Positions 1 through 9,282 of a DNA stretch of 64,000 bases are shown here, one piece after another. A program made the translations under genes and the position numbers. This DNA is from JAZKFT01 sp040386335. GTDB lineage: Bacteria > Bacteroidota > Bacteroidia > Chitinophagales > Chitinophagaceae. The stretch is from NCBI GenBank assembly GCA_040386335.1, contig JAZKFT010000025.1, positions 62,001 through 126,000 of the forward strand, written 5' to 3'. Under the pieces are notes generated by a model. That model did no database searches. It was not told the DNA's origin and saw only the letters and a list, made by a program, of their open reading frames with translations. The first letter of the stretch is position 1. Each line of letters opens with the position of its first letter.

Positions 1-1
1 C

Positions 2-679
2 CGGTACACATTTGTAGGACAGTATTATGGATATGTTTTGATCCGCTTGCTACAGGTGCTGGGAGCATACGGGTTCCGGGGATTGTTTGAAAGAAAGGCG
101 CAGTTTCTTACCTCCATTCCGTTGGCACTGCGCAACCTGAAATGGTTTATTGAAAACCGCAGCATGGGCATCAATACCCCAGAGTTTAAACGCATGTTGC
201 AGTATATTGTTAGTGATGAAGTAATTGCACAATTTGAACCACAACAGGCCATCGCAGAGACACCGCTAACGGTACACCTGAATAGTTTTTCTTATTTAAA
301 AACAGGCTACCCTACGCCGGAAAGCGATAATGGCGGTGGCTATGTTTTCGATTGCCGCGGCATACTAAATCCTGGAAGAATAGACGCCTATAAAACCCAA
401 ACGGGCCGTGACAAAGATGTGATAGACTACCTGGAACAAAACACTAAAATGCCCGATTTTATCAACAATGTTTTTAATATTGTAGACATCAGCGTGGAAG
501 ATTATTTAAAACGGGGTTTTGAAAACCTCACCATCAACTTTGGCTGCACGGGCGGCCAGCATCGAAGTGTGTATGCAGCCGAACAAACAGCAAGGCACCT
601 GCGGAATAAGTACAAGGTAAAAACGGTAGTACATCATATAGAGCAGGAGAAGAAGGGTTGGGTGAATGAGACGTACTAG
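2..679 (+). CDS. Phosphotransferase/RapZ C-terminal domain protein (5' truncated)
   Basis: The frame is open from base 2, so the start lies left of the window; 225 residues are visible. About the first 50 (LQVLGAYGFRGLFERK) match the end of an APH-like small-molecule kinase domain. The rest is a RapZ/YvcJ C-terminal domain with FDCRGILNPGR and the loop GCTGGQHRS near the end. The two domains are commonly fused in Bacteroidota. The sugar nucleotidyltransferase at 1474 lies close downstream; a kinase plus nucleotidyltransferase pair is the layout of the AmgK/MurU cell-wall sugar salvage route, so a sugar kinase role is plausible but inferred. The kinase active site is outside the window. The shorter reading from TTG at 38 is only an internal codon. 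Confidence 0.75.
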   Translation, partial: RYTFVGQYYGYVLIRLLQVLGAYGFRGLFERKAQFLTSIPLALRNLKWFIENRSMGINTPEFKRMLQYIVSDEVIAQFEPQQAIAETPLTVHLNSFSYLKTGYPTPESDNGGGYVFDCRGILNPGRIDAYKTQTGRDKDVIDYLEQNTKMPDFINNVFNIVDISVEDYLKRGFENLTINFGCTGGQHRSVYAAEQTARHLRNKYKVKTVVHHIEQEKKGWVNETY

Positions 680-784
680 ATGATCTTTATTACCAGCGAG
701 CCTATTCTCTGAAACACCTGAATCGTTTTAAATTCCTGGAGCTACCTTCTGCTTTAAAATCTTAGCTTTATAAAAATTACTGGT

Positions 785-1048
785 ATGCAATTAGTACGGG
801 AAAAGGAGACATTGTATTTCATTGCCAAAAGTGAAGCTGAGGCAGCCAAAGCGGAAGCTATTTTAAAACCGCTGTTAAAAAAATTGCTTCCCGATGAGGC
901 TGAATTGGAGAAAAGAACAGCAGACCTGGAAAGATTTGACGAGCTAACGAAAGACTTCCAGGGAGCTTCTAATGCTGAAATTGAGACATTGGCTATTGAG
1001 GTGAATGAGGCCATGTGGCAAGACTACAAAGCAAAAAGAAATCTATGA
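785..1048 (+). CDS. Small antitoxin-like protein paired with PIN toxin
   Basis: An 87-residue, charged, mostly helical protein (EAEAAKAEAILKPLLKKLL) without a recognisable DNA-binding motif. Its stop codon overlaps the start of the PIN-domain gene as ATGA (1045-1048), the usual coupling of an antitoxin to its toxin. Its C-terminal half is acidic (ASNAEIETLAIEVNEAMW), as in antitoxins that wrap around PIN toxins. The role rests on size, order and overlap; the protein family itself is not recognised. Confidence 0.55.
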   Translation: MQLVREKETLYFIAKSEAEAAKAEAILKPLLKKLLPDEAELEKRTADLERFDELTKDFQGASNAEIETLAIEVNEAMWQDYKAKRNL

Positions 1049-1463
1049 TCCTTGTTATAGATGCCAACATCATCTTTAGTGTTTTAATAAATCCAAAAGG
1101 TGTTGTAGGTCAAAAGTTTGTTGAATTATCATCCGAAACAATTTTCATAGCACCTGTTTTTTACCGGCAGAAATCAAAAATCACCAGGAAAGAATTGCAA
1201 AAATCGCCAGGCAGCCAATTGAGACCATTGATGTATTGAGGAATTTCATTTATGATAAAATCAATTTTTATCCTTACGAAATAATTCCGCAAGAAATTGA
1301 CCATCACGCTTTAGCTCTGGTAAAGGGCTTTGATCAGAAAGATGTTCCCTATGTTGCATTTGCTCTGTTTTTTAGTGCAATCATTTGGACTGGGGACAAG
1401 CCTTTAAGAACTGCGTTAGAAACAAAAGGCTTTAATATTTGTATTTCAACCCTAGAACTTTAG
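1045..1463 (+). pseudogene. PIN-domain toxin/ribonuclease with a one-base frameshift
   Basis: The protein begins MILVIDANIIFSVLI, a typical PIN nuclease start with its first metal-binding Asp, and runs to APVF at 1155. It then leaves frame and stops at 1239. The missing half lies in the next frame up to 1463, with DVPYVAFAL and IIWTGDKPL carrying the last acidic residues. Adding one T to the T6 run at 1157-1162 restores one continuous protein of about 139 residues and regains the central Glu (FLPAEI). This is either a real mutation, a reversible slippage switch, or a sequencing error in a homopolymer. PIN toxins usually cleave tRNA or mRNA. Confidence 0.7.
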
Positions 1464-1473
1464 CAACTTATTT

Positions 1474-2202
1474 ATGAACGCTCTCATCCTCGCTGCCGGC
1501 CTCGGCACCCGCCTGAAACCTTTTACTGACCTGCATCCCAAGGCTTTGGCTATGGTGAACGGCAAGTCGGTATTGCAAAGAAATATCGAATACCTGCAAG
1601 GCTTTGGCATTACCAACGTTATGGTAAACGTGCATCATTTTGCAGACCAGGTAAAAACGGCCATACAGGCTAATAAGGGTTGGGGCAGCACCGTTTCTAT
1701 CAGCGACGAAACAGCAGAAATCCTGGAAACCGGTGGTGGTATTAAAAAAGCTGCTTCATTTCTAAGGCAAACAGAAAACTGCCTGGTGATGAACGCTGAT
1801 ATTCTCACAGATCTGCCACTCAACGAAATGATAGACGAGCACCGGATGACTATGAGCATGGCTACGCTTGCCACTTCCAACAGGACATCCAGCCGCTACC
1901 TGCTTTTTAATAACAGCGACCAGCTTAGTGGCTGGCGTAATGTAAAAACCGGAGAAGAAATAATACCTATACCCGTTGAAAGCGCCTATGGCCTCTATGT
2001 GCCAAAAGCATTTAGCGGCATACAGGTATTGAGCAGCCAGGTATTTGACTTTATTAGGTTTAAGGGAAAATTCTCTATGATAGACGTATACCTCGATCTC
2101 TGCGGTGACCAACGTATTGCATCTTACGATCACTCCGCTTATAAATTCATCGACATCGGCACCACTGAAAAATTAGAACAGGCAAGCAGGATGTTTGCAT
2201 AA
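1474..2202 (+). CDS. MurU-like sugar-1-phosphate nucleotidyltransferase
   Basis: A 242-residue enzyme of the sugar nucleotidyltransferase fold. The nucleotide-binding signature LAAGLGTRLKPFT is at residues 6-18, followed by the substrate-loop HPKALAMVNGK and the metal/nucleotide motif MNADILTDL near residue 110. Size and motifs fit MurU-type enzymes that activate N-acetylmuramate 1-phosphate with UTP in peptidoglycan recycling; glucose-1-phosphate transferases share the fold. The kinase/RapZ-like gene ending at 679 is the likely partner, although a toxin-antitoxin pair now separates them. The start ATG lies 10 bases after the PIN stop, so transcription through the pair is likely. Confidence 0.8.
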   Translation: MNALILAAGLGTRLKPFTDLHPKALAMVNGKSVLQRNIEYLQGFGITNVMVNVHHFADQVKTAIQANKGWGSTVSISDETAEILETGGGIKKAASFLRQTENCLVMNADILTDLPLNEMIDEHRMTMSMATLATSNRTSSRYLLFNNSDQLSGWRNVKTGEEIIPIPVESAYGLYVPKAFSGIQVLSSQVFDFIRFKGKFSMIDVYLDLCGDQRIASYDHSAYKFIDIGTTEKLEQASRMFA

Positions 2203-2305
2203 TGTTATGAAGTAGCAGCGAAGCCTTACCTATTTTCGGCACGGTTATTTCTTTTAGCCGGCCAATGAACGGCCACTGTTTATCAAATATCCGCCCAACC
2301 AAACC

Positions 2306-4288
2306 ATGACCTTAGCCGAGCAAATCGCAGTTTTTTTATCCGAATCCAAAGACCAGTTATTTCTTAAAAAGCTGGTAGACTGCATACGTCCGCCGAGGCG
2401 AAAAAAGGCGGTTGCTGAAGACAAAATCCAGGAACTTACTTCACTCATCAACCTGGATGAAAACCTGCGCCGGCGCATCAATACTGCCATTACCAATTCG
2501 ATTACCCGGGCCGATCTGCAATATATTTTCAGCGAAAGCGGCATGATAACCGGCAGTGGTTTTTTTGCGGAGCTCAGCCAAAAAATTACCGAAAAAATTC
2601 TGCCTACACTCTTACCCGAAAAAGATTTACGCCTCCATGTTAGAAAAATTTTTCCGAAAGACTGGGATTACAAATGGATTAACCAGGTGTCGGAACCAAC
2701 CTGGATAGGTTTGTTTCGCAGCATCCGGCTGGATGTATCGTTTGATGGGCCGCAACAAAAGCAACAATTGCTGCATGCGGCCAAAGTGCTCTCCTATCGC
2801 ATTGCCGCTCTGGGGCTCGATAAGCGGATCGTGCAAAAAGCAGCGGAGATCATACAGCCGCTGAATGCATTTACCGAACAAAATAAAGCCTGGCAGTGGT
2901 ACACCCATGCCATGGAAATGGGCGATACGGCAATGCAGATCGAATATTTTCAGCGACTGAACAACCTCATTGAAAAAGGCCTGGAGCAGGTAAAGGAAAT
3001 ACGACATGTTAAACGCGCCGCCGGTACCAGCCTGCAACAAACATTTATCACCGAAAGAATCTGCCAGCAGCTGGAGCGGCTCAGGATCATTATCACCATT
3101 ATTGACCCACAGGTGGATGTAAGCACATATGCCTACGCGAACTATTTTAAGGAAGTTGTTGAAAGCGAAAACACGCACAAAAAACTCGGTTCATTCCTAT
3201 CATCGAACTTTAGTTACCTGGCCTACCAGATAGCCGAACATGGTGGGCGCACCGGCGAAAAATACATTACCAACAACCTAAAAGAATACTGGCAGTTTTT
3301 CCGCTCAGCTGCTGTGGGTGGCATTATCATTTCCATTGCAGCGCTGATCAAAATGGAGTTGGGCCATTTTAACTGGGCACCTTTTTGGGCCAGCTTTTTG
3401 TTTGGGCTCAACTATGCATTCGCCTTTGTAATTATCCACCTGCTGAAGGGCTCTATCGCCACCAAGCAACCCGCCTTAACTGCTTCCGCCATTGCAAGTG
3501 CGCTGGACAATACCAACCCCAAATCGCCAACATTAAACAACATGGCCTTGATGGTGGGCAAAGTATTCAGGAGTCAGCTGGCTTCGTTGCTGGGCAACCT
3601 GCTCATCGTTTTTCCACTAACTGTTTTGTTTGCCTACCTCGTTCACCGGTTTACCGGCGAGCACCTGGTAAACCCTGCAAAAGCAGTGCATATATTGGAA
3701 GATACCCAGCCATCTGTCCGCAATATCTGGTTTGCTGCTATCGCCGCATTTTTGTTATTTATGAGTGGGATCATCAGCGGCTATTTTGACAACCTGGTGG
3801 TTTTTGGAAAAATTCCCCAACGGATACGTGCACACCGCAGGTTCACCTTTATTTTCGGTCCCAGGGGCACCATAAAACTGGCCAATTATATCGATAATAA
3901 TATGGGTGCGTTAATGGGAAATATCTTTCTCGGGTTCGCCCTGGGTTTCATTATATTCTTTGGCAAAATATTCGCCCTGCCGCTGGATATCCGTCATGTC
4001 ACCATCAGTACCGGCTTTTTTGGGTTTACTGGTTTTGCCCAGGGTTTTCCATATACCAACATGCAATGGCTGTATTACCTGTCGGGCCTTGTTTGCATAG
4101 CATTTACCAATCTTACAGTCAGTTTTGGGCTGGCCCTCTACGTGGCTATGAAATCGAGAAAAGTGCCCACCCGTCAACTGATTCCGCTGATCAAACTTAC
4201 CGGGCTGTACTTTTTAAAATTCCCCGTTGATTTTTTCTTTCCACCCAAAAAAGAGCGGCTGCCACAGGAACTTTCCCAAACGAAATAA
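2306..4288 (+). CDS. Gcr-family (SpecificRecomb) integral membrane protein
   Basis: A 660-residue protein with a soluble, helix-rich N-terminal half (about 1-330) and at least six membrane segments, near residues 333-350, 360-382, 425-445, 472-494, 535-560 and 588-615. The stretch RAHRRFTFIFGPRGTIKLA before the fifth segment is characteristic of the family called site-specific recombinase Gcr. No tyrosine- or serine-recombinase active site is visible, and a polytopic membrane protein is an unlikely recombinase, so the historical name should not be taken as its function. It stands alone between the nucleotidyltransferase and hutH. Confidence 0.7.
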   Translation: MTLAEQIAVFLSESKDQLFLKKLVDCIRPPRRKKAVAEDKIQELTSLINLDENLRRRINTAITNSITRADLQYIFSESGMITGSGFFAELSQKITEKILPTLLPEKDLRLHVRKIFPKDWDYKWINQVSEPTWIGLFRSIRLDVSFDGPQQKQQLLHAAKVLSYRIAALGLDKRIVQKAAEIIQPLNAFTEQNKAWQWYTHAMEMGDTAMQIEYFQRLNNLIEKGLEQVKEIRHVKRAAGTSLQQTFITERICQQLERLRIIITIIDPQVDVSTYAYANYFKEVVESENTHKKLGSFLSSNFSYLAYQIAEHGGRTGEKYITNNLKEYWQFFRSAAVGGIIISIAALIKMELGHFNWAPFWASFLFGLNYAFAFVIIHLLKGSIATKQPALTASAIASALDNTNPKSPTLNNMALMVGKVFRSQLASLLGNLLIVFPLTVLFAYLVHRFTGEHLVNPAKAVHILEDTQPSVRNIWFAAIAAFLLFMSGIISGYFDNLVVFGKIPQRIRAHRRFTFIFGPRGTIKLANYIDNNMGALMGNIFLGFALGFIIFFGKIFALPLDIRHVTISTGFFGFTGFAQGFPYTNMQWLYYLSGLVCIAFTNLTVSFGLALYVAMKSRKVPTRQLIPLIKLTGLYFLKFPVDFFFPPKKERLPQELSQTK

Positions 4289-4345
4289 TTTGTTGGTAAT
4301 TCCTGCCTTTCGTTGCCCTTAAAATTTCTACTTTGCGCCCTCCCC

Positions 4346-4376
4346 GACCCTGTCGGGAGCATAGACCCTGTCGGGA
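4346..4376. repeat. Two direct copies of a GACCCTGTCGGGA palindromic unit
   Basis: GACCCTGTCGGGA occurs at 4346-4358 and again at 4364-4376 in the 300-base gap before hutH. Each copy can fold on itself (CCC/GGG around TGT). It resembles the short GC-rich extragenic repeats common in Bacteroidota genomes. No open reading frame in this gap looks real, and no clear promoter for hutH was recognised. Confidence 0.5.
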
Positions 4377-4588
4377 TTGGCTTTCACCCCGAAAGGTTTT
4401 TACGCACCCACAGAAAAAAGCACGAAACTTACCCAAATGCAAAAGCCCAACAGTCTTCATACCGATGAACGGAGCGTCGCCAATGTCGCCCAATCAAGGT
4501 CCAAAGCTGGTCACCAAAAGAGTTTAAAAAACCAGGATATATTCTAAACCCGCTTCATCACCGGGGAACCAAAAAACGATTCGCAACC

Positions 4589-6082
4589 ATGAGTTACAAC
4601 TACCTGCCCCTCGACAAAAACCAGTTAACCTTTCAACAGGTAAAACACCTGTTGCAATACCAGCAACTGATCTCCATCACATTCGCCGCCTACGACGATA
4701 TTGAAAAATGCCGCCACTACCTCGACGATAAAATGGACAACAGCGATGCCCTGTATTATGGCATCAATACCGGTTTCGGCTACCTGCAAAATGTAAAGAT
4801 CGGCGATGCACAAATAGAAGAACTGCAATACAATCTCTTAAAAAGCCATGCCTGTGGTATGGGTGAAGAAGTACCCACAGAAATAGTAAAACTGATGCTG
4901 GCCTTTAAAGTAAAAAGCCTGGCCTATGGACATAGCGGCGTTCAAAACGAAACGGTGCAGCGGCTCATGGACATGCACAACAATGATGTCACGCCCGTGG
5001 TGTACACACAAGGCAGCCTTGGCGCCAGCGGCGACCTGGCCCCACTCAGCCATCTCTGCCTGCCCATTATTGGCCTCGGTGAAGTATATTACCAGGGCCA
5101 GAAAATGCCTACCGGGAAGGTGGAACAGATCCTGAACTGGAAGCCGGTTCATTTAAGGAGCAAAGAAGGTTTGGCGCTGATCAACGGCACCCAGTTTATG
5201 GCAGCCTATGGCATGTATTGCCTGGTAAAAGCCGGTCACCTGATCAAGATGGCCGACCTGATCGCTGCTATTTCCTTCGATGGTTTCAATTGCAATATGC
5301 AGCCTTTTCATGAAGCGATCCAGCGCATCAGGCCGCACGGGGGCCAGGTGGGGACTGCCGCCAAACTAAGACAACATTTGGACGGAAGTGCCATCGCTTC
5401 GGCAACAGGCAAAGAGATACAAGACCCTTACTCTTTCCGCTGCATTCCGCAGGTACATGGTGCCACCAAGGATAGTTTTGAACATGTATTGAAAGTCTTC
5501 CTGCTGGAGATCAACAGTGTTACTGATAATCCCAATATTTTTCCCGACGAAGACCTGATCGTAAGCGGTGGCAATTTCCATGGCCAACCGCTGGCACTCA
5601 CCTTAGACTTTTTAGCCATTGCCATGAGCGAATTGGCCAATATCAGCGAACGCCGCACCTACCAATTGATCAGCGGCCAGCGGGGCTTGCCGATGTTCCT
5701 GGTGAAAGAGGCCGGGCTGCATAGCGGTTTTATGATTCCGCAGTACACCGCCGCCGGTATCGTAAGCGAAAACAAGCAACTCTGCACGCCAGCTTCGGTA
5801 GATAGCATTTCATCCAGCAACAACCAGGAAGACCATGTGAGCATGGGTGCCAATGCAGCCACTAAATTGCTGCGGGTGATCAACAATGTAGAGAAAGTGT
5901 TGGCCATTGAACTGCTCACAGCAGCACAGGCATTAGAGTTCCGCCGACCCCTTAAGAGCTCCGCAGCGATTGAAGAATTGTTTGCAGCATTCAGAAATGA
6001 GGTGAGCTTTAATGACGCGGATAGAGTGCTGCACGATGATATGATAAAGGCGGTGGCTTTTGTGCGGAGTTGGAAGGCCTAA
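4589..6082 (+). CDS. hutH: Histidine ammonia-lyase
   Basis: HutH removes ammonia from L-histidine to give urocanate, the first step of histidine breakdown. The 497-residue length is normal. The prosthetic MIO group forms from Ala146-Ser147-Gly148 in the signature GSLGASGDLAPLSHL, which is intact. The active-site tyrosine region near the start (YYGINTGFG) and the glutamine-rich SSNNQEDHVSMG segment are also present. The next enzyme, urocanate hydratase, is encoded about 8 kb away at 14166 beyond an unrelated cassette; hutI and the last step are not in the window. Confidence 0.95.
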   Translation: MSYNYLPLDKNQLTFQQVKHLLQYQQLISITFAAYDDIEKCRHYLDDKMDNSDALYYGINTGFGYLQNVKIGDAQIEELQYNLLKSHACGMGEEVPTEIVKLMLAFKVKSLAYGHSGVQNETVQRLMDMHNNDVTPVVYTQGSLGASGDLAPLSHLCLPIIGLGEVYYQGQKMPTGKVEQILNWKPVHLRSKEGLALINGTQFMAAYGMYCLVKAGHLIKMADLIAAISFDGFNCNMQPFHEAIQRIRPHGGQVGTAAKLRQHLDGSAIASATGKEIQDPYSFRCIPQVHGATKDSFEHVLKVFLLEINSVTDNPNIFPDEDLIVSGGNFHGQPLALTLDFLAIAMSELANISERRTYQLISGQRGLPMFLVKEAGLHSGFMIPQYTAAGIVSENKQLCTPASVDSISSSNNQEDHVSMGANAATKLLRVINNVEKVLAIELLTAAQALEFRRPLKSSAAIEELFAAFRNEVSFNDADRVLHDDMIKAVAFVRSWKA

Positions 6083-6240
6083 ACTTAACCCACCCGGCAT
6101 ACAGAAAAATAAGGGAGAAAGTTGATTATCGCGAACTGCTAAATAATGTCAGTGTTCCAAACCTGAGAAGCCACTTGATCTGATTATATTTGGATCCGTC
6201 CAAACTATCCTTTCGAAAACACCATTAACCCTGTCATCCT

Positions 6241-7389
6241 ATGACACTCGGAATCCTGTATCCGCGTTCAGCCGTCTATCCCGATATGGGTGTTGATTTT
6301 GTCGACGGTCTCAAATCCTTTATTCAAACAAAGCTCCCCGGCAATGCACCACAATTGTATTTGGAGGGTATCGGCTTCGGTGGCGCAGAAAAGGAAGTCT
6401 ATGATAAAGCGGAGAAACTTCTGCGTTTTGACAAGGTAGATATTTTGATTGCCTTTATCGACCTGCGGGTGCTCCCCATCCTGGAGCCGCTGGTCTATAG
6501 CCTGGATAAATTATTAGTTGTGGTGAACGCCGGCGCCAATTACCCGACCAACTGGATACCGCAACCCAACGTAGTATTCCTTGGTTTGCAGCATGCCTTT
6601 CTTTGCTGGATGGCCGGAATGGAAGCAGCACATGGGCAAACGCCAAACGCTGCCCTGGCAACCAGTTTTTACGATTGCGGTTACCTGCATTCCACCGCAA
6701 TAGTCAATTCATTCGTGCAACATGGTGGAAATTTGACGCATAATTTCGTCTATAATAAATCCTACGATGCTTTTGATATTGCGCCACTCACTGATTTCCT
6801 GTCGGCCGATAACCATACCAATAAAATATTATGTGTGTATGATACGCTACCGGGCGGTTTATTTTATAGCAAGCTTAAAAATCATTCTGGTGCCACAGGA
6901 TTGGAACTGTTTGTTTCGCCGATGATGCTGGAAGACACCGCCATCGAAGAACTACGGGCAGGCATCCCTTTCGAGGTAACCGGGTACAGGCCCTGGGATG
7001 CCATGCTGGAAGAAGACGCGAACCAGTCGTTCAAAAAAGCGATTGAAACATATTCAAAAAAAGCCGCCAATATTTTTTCATTATTGGGTTGGGAAACGGG
7101 GCTTGTTATTGAGCAAATACTCAGCCAGCCAACCGGCCAGCATTTTGATGGCAGCGTCATTGCCGAACAATTGAAGCAGGTAAGCTTATCGGGACCCAGG
7201 GGAACGATGCAGCTGGATAATGAAACCCATTATTTTTTATCGCCAATTATCCGATCCACCGTCAAAGGAACGGATATCGTGTCGGAGACGGTGCCGGTAA
7301 GCACTGTAAAGCAATACTGGACTGCTTTTACCGCACAACCTGTGGAAGGTATCACAGCAGGCTGGACCAATACTTACCTGTGTTATTAG
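6241..7389 (+). CDS. Cytoplasmic periplasmic-binding-protein-like (type I fold) protein
   Basis: A 382-residue protein with the two-lobed layout of amino-acid/peptide ABC transporter substrate-binding proteins: an N-terminal lobe starting TLGILYPRSAVYPDMG, a crossover around 110-130, and a second lobe with FEVTGYRPWDAM. It has no signal peptide or lipobox, and no permease or ATPase is nearby, so it probably senses a ligand inside the cell. It heads a compact plus-strand run with the formyltransferase 51 bases downstream and the three collar proteins after that. The ligand is unknown. Confidence 0.55.
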   Translation: MTLGILYPRSAVYPDMGVDFVDGLKSFIQTKLPGNAPQLYLEGIGFGGAEKEVYDKAEKLLRFDKVDILIAFIDLRVLPILEPLVYSLDKLLVVVNAGANYPTNWIPQPNVVFLGLQHAFLCWMAGMEAAHGQTPNAALATSFYDCGYLHSTAIVNSFVQHGGNLTHNFVYNKSYDAFDIAPLTDFLSADNHTNKILCVYDTLPGGLFYSKLKNHSGATGLELFVSPMMLEDTAIEELRAGIPFEVTGYRPWDAMLEEDANQSFKKAIETYSKKAANIFSLLGWETGLVIEQILSQPTGQHFDGSVIAEQLKQVSLSGPRGTMQLDNETHYFLSPIIRSTVKGTDIVSETVPVSTVKQYWTAFTAQPVEGITAGWTNTYLCY

Positions 7390-7440
7390 GCTCACTCGCA
7401 GGCATCAGCATCGCCAACCCTTACCCCATATCCTTTATAC

Positions 7441-8385
7441 ATGAATGACACCAGGGTTTTATTCCTTTGCAGTAGCAAGCTGGCCCTGCCATGTTTGCAG
7501 CAACTCGCTTTTTTGAACATGCTGGCGGCAGTGGTAGTTCCCCGTCACAACGATGAGATGGCAGACAATGTCCGTTTTCTTTTCAAACAATCCGATATCC
7601 CGATTATCCTGGTGGACCGGGATGATTATGTAGCTACTATCACCGCAGCCATCCAAACATACCAGGTCACCATGGGCCTGATGGTCACTTTCAGCTTCCT
7701 GGTGCCAAAAGAGGTTTACCAGTTACCACCACAAGGTTTCTACAATGTTCACCCCGGCCCGTTACCAGGGTACCGTGGTGCCGACCCCATTTTTCAACAA
7801 ATAAAAAACCGTGAATCACAGGCAGGTGTAACGATCCATGTAGTGGATGCTGCATTCGATACGGGCCCGGTTGTGATGCAGGAAATGATCCGGCTGCATC
7901 CGGCAGACACTTACGGCATCTTAACCACTAAACTGGCACAGGTAGCTGCCCGGCTTGTTTTGGTATTACTGAAAATGGTGACCATGGGAATATCTATACC
8001 ACAGAAACCACAGGACACCGCAAAGGCCCGTTATATAAAGCGACACACAGCACAGGATGTAAGCATCGACTGGGAAAAGATGGACAGCGCTGCTATCATC
8101 GCCCTGATCAATGCCTGCAACCCATGGAACAAAGGTGCCACCACACAACTTAACGGAAAAATCATCCGGCTTTTGGAGGCGGTCATCGTTCCGGCAGATG
8201 GTGCTGCGCTGACCCTGCAGGCTGGTACCATCGTGGCTTTCCATGAAAACAAAATGATTGTTTCAACTTGTGACAACAATTGGTTGGGCATTACGAATGT
8301 GTATGTAGATGAAGGATTCTTTCTTGCAGGCAGGTTGCAGGAAATGGGGGTAATACCCAATACTGTTTTTCAACATATTATATAA
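7441..8385 (+). CDS. Fmt-like formyltransferase (not the housekeeping tRNA enzyme)
   Basis: A 314-residue formyltransferase with the 10-formyltetrahydrofolate-dependent catalytic core. Asn102 and His104 sit in YNVHPGPLPGYRG and Asp140 in DAAFDTGPV, equivalent to the Asn-His-Asp triad of Fmt. A C-terminal Fmt_C-type domain follows (VSIDWEKM, ACNPWNKGATTQLNGK). It lacks the usual HxSLLP form of the substrate loop, and sits in a collar-protein cassette instead of beside def or rsm genes. It therefore probably formylates an amino sugar, amine or peptide; the acceptor is unknown. Confidence 0.75.
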   Translation: MNDTRVLFLCSSKLALPCLQQLAFLNMLAAVVVPRHNDEMADNVRFLFKQSDIPIILVDRDDYVATITAAIQTYQVTMGLMVTFSFLVPKEVYQLPPQGFYNVHPGPLPGYRGADPIFQQIKNRESQAGVTIHVVDAAFDTGPVVMQEMIRLHPADTYGILTTKLAQVAARLVLVLLKMVTMGISIPQKPQDTAKARYIKRHTAQDVSIDWEKMDSAAIIALINACNPWNKGATTQLNGKIIRLLEAVIVPADGAALTLQAGTIVAFHENKMIVSTCDNNWLGITNVYVDEGFFLAGRLQEMGVIPNTVFQHII

Positions 8386-8745
8386 GTATTCAACAGGCAT
8401 TCCCTGTTTCACATCAATCTGTTGCGGCGATACTGTCTGCTCTATTTTCATGCCCGGTATTTTATCATACCTGCTCATTAGCTGCTGCGTCCCTGGAAAT
8501 AATTTTTCCGATACAGGATTTTACCGTTTCATTTTCTCACAAAAAAAAAATCCTCTTCTATAGTAGATTATGTTAGAAAGCTATTACATTTAAGGTCGAA
8601 ACCTATTTATGAAGATGCTTACACATACCCGTGTGTGAGTTTGCCTGGCCAATATAAACCGTCCAATTATTCTAAACCAATAACCATTTACTATTTGGTA
8701 TAACCACCTTTTTTTCTTTCATTTTCACCATTAAATCCAAACCAC
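8386..8745. other. 360-base gap before the collar genes
   Basis: No gene is recognised here. The gap is A/T-rich in its second half and includes a run of A near 8541-8550. It probably holds the promoter of the three collar genes, but no convincing TTG/TAnnTTTG pair was found. Confidence 0.4.
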
Positions 8746-9246
8746 ATGGCAGAACCTTTCGTTGGCGAGATCCGGCAATGGGCCGGTAATTTCGCACCCG
8801 TGGGCTGGTCGCTTTGCGACGGCAGCCTCCTCGATATTTCCCAGTATGATGTACTGTTTAACCTGATAGGTACCACCTACGGCGGCGATGGTCAACAAAC
8901 ATTCAGTCTTCCAAACCTTATGGGCAGGGTGCCTGTCAGCCAGGGTAATGGCTATGTTTTGGGGCAATCCGGCGGTTCGGAACAGGTAACACTCATTCAG
9001 CAGCAATTACCGGCGCACACCCATGTGCCACTTTGTAATTCCACTGGATCCGCCGACACGCCCGGAGGCAATGTATGGGCGACCGCTACGAATGCACAGG
9101 CTTACGGACCTGCCCCCGGAACTGCGGGAATGAATGCTGCGGCAATTGCGTCTGTCGGCAACAACCAGCCTCACGAGAACCGCATTCCCTTCCAGGCGAT
9201 CACATATATTATCGCCTACGAGGGCATTTATCCATCGCAGGGTTAA
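8746..9246 (+). CDS. Phage tail collar domain protein 1 (MdpB-like)
   Basis: A 166-residue protein with an N-terminal phage tail collar domain (about 1-65): FVGEIRQWAGNFAPVGWSLCDG, with the hallmark YGGDGQQTFSLPNLMGRVPV. The remainder is a small Gly/Ala/Asn-rich beta domain ending NRIPFQAITYIIAYEGIYP, the usual last strand of this family. There is no signal peptide. It is the first of three tandem paralogues 36 and 33 bases apart, the arrangement known for microcystin-dependent-protein-like (MdpB) triplets outside phages; such proteins are expected to form trimeric tip or fibre structures. Confidence 0.85.
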   Translation: MAEPFVGEIRQWAGNFAPVGWSLCDGSLLDISQYDVLFNLIGTTYGGDGQQTFSLPNLMGRVPVSQGNGYVLGQSGGSEQVTLIQQQLPAHTHVPLCNSTGSADTPGGNVWATATNAQAYGPAPGTAGMNAAAIASVGNNQPHENRIPFQAITYIIAYEGIYPSQG

Positions 9247-9282
9247 CATGCTTATTTACATTATCCAAAAAATAAACATTTT

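Noticed and set aside
2306..4288. Site-specific recombinase function
   Set aside because: The family name suggests it, but only membrane helices and no recombinase motif are seen.
4333..4527. 64-codon frame before hutH
   Set aside because: It starts with TTG, runs through repeat sequence and has no family resemblance or usable start context.
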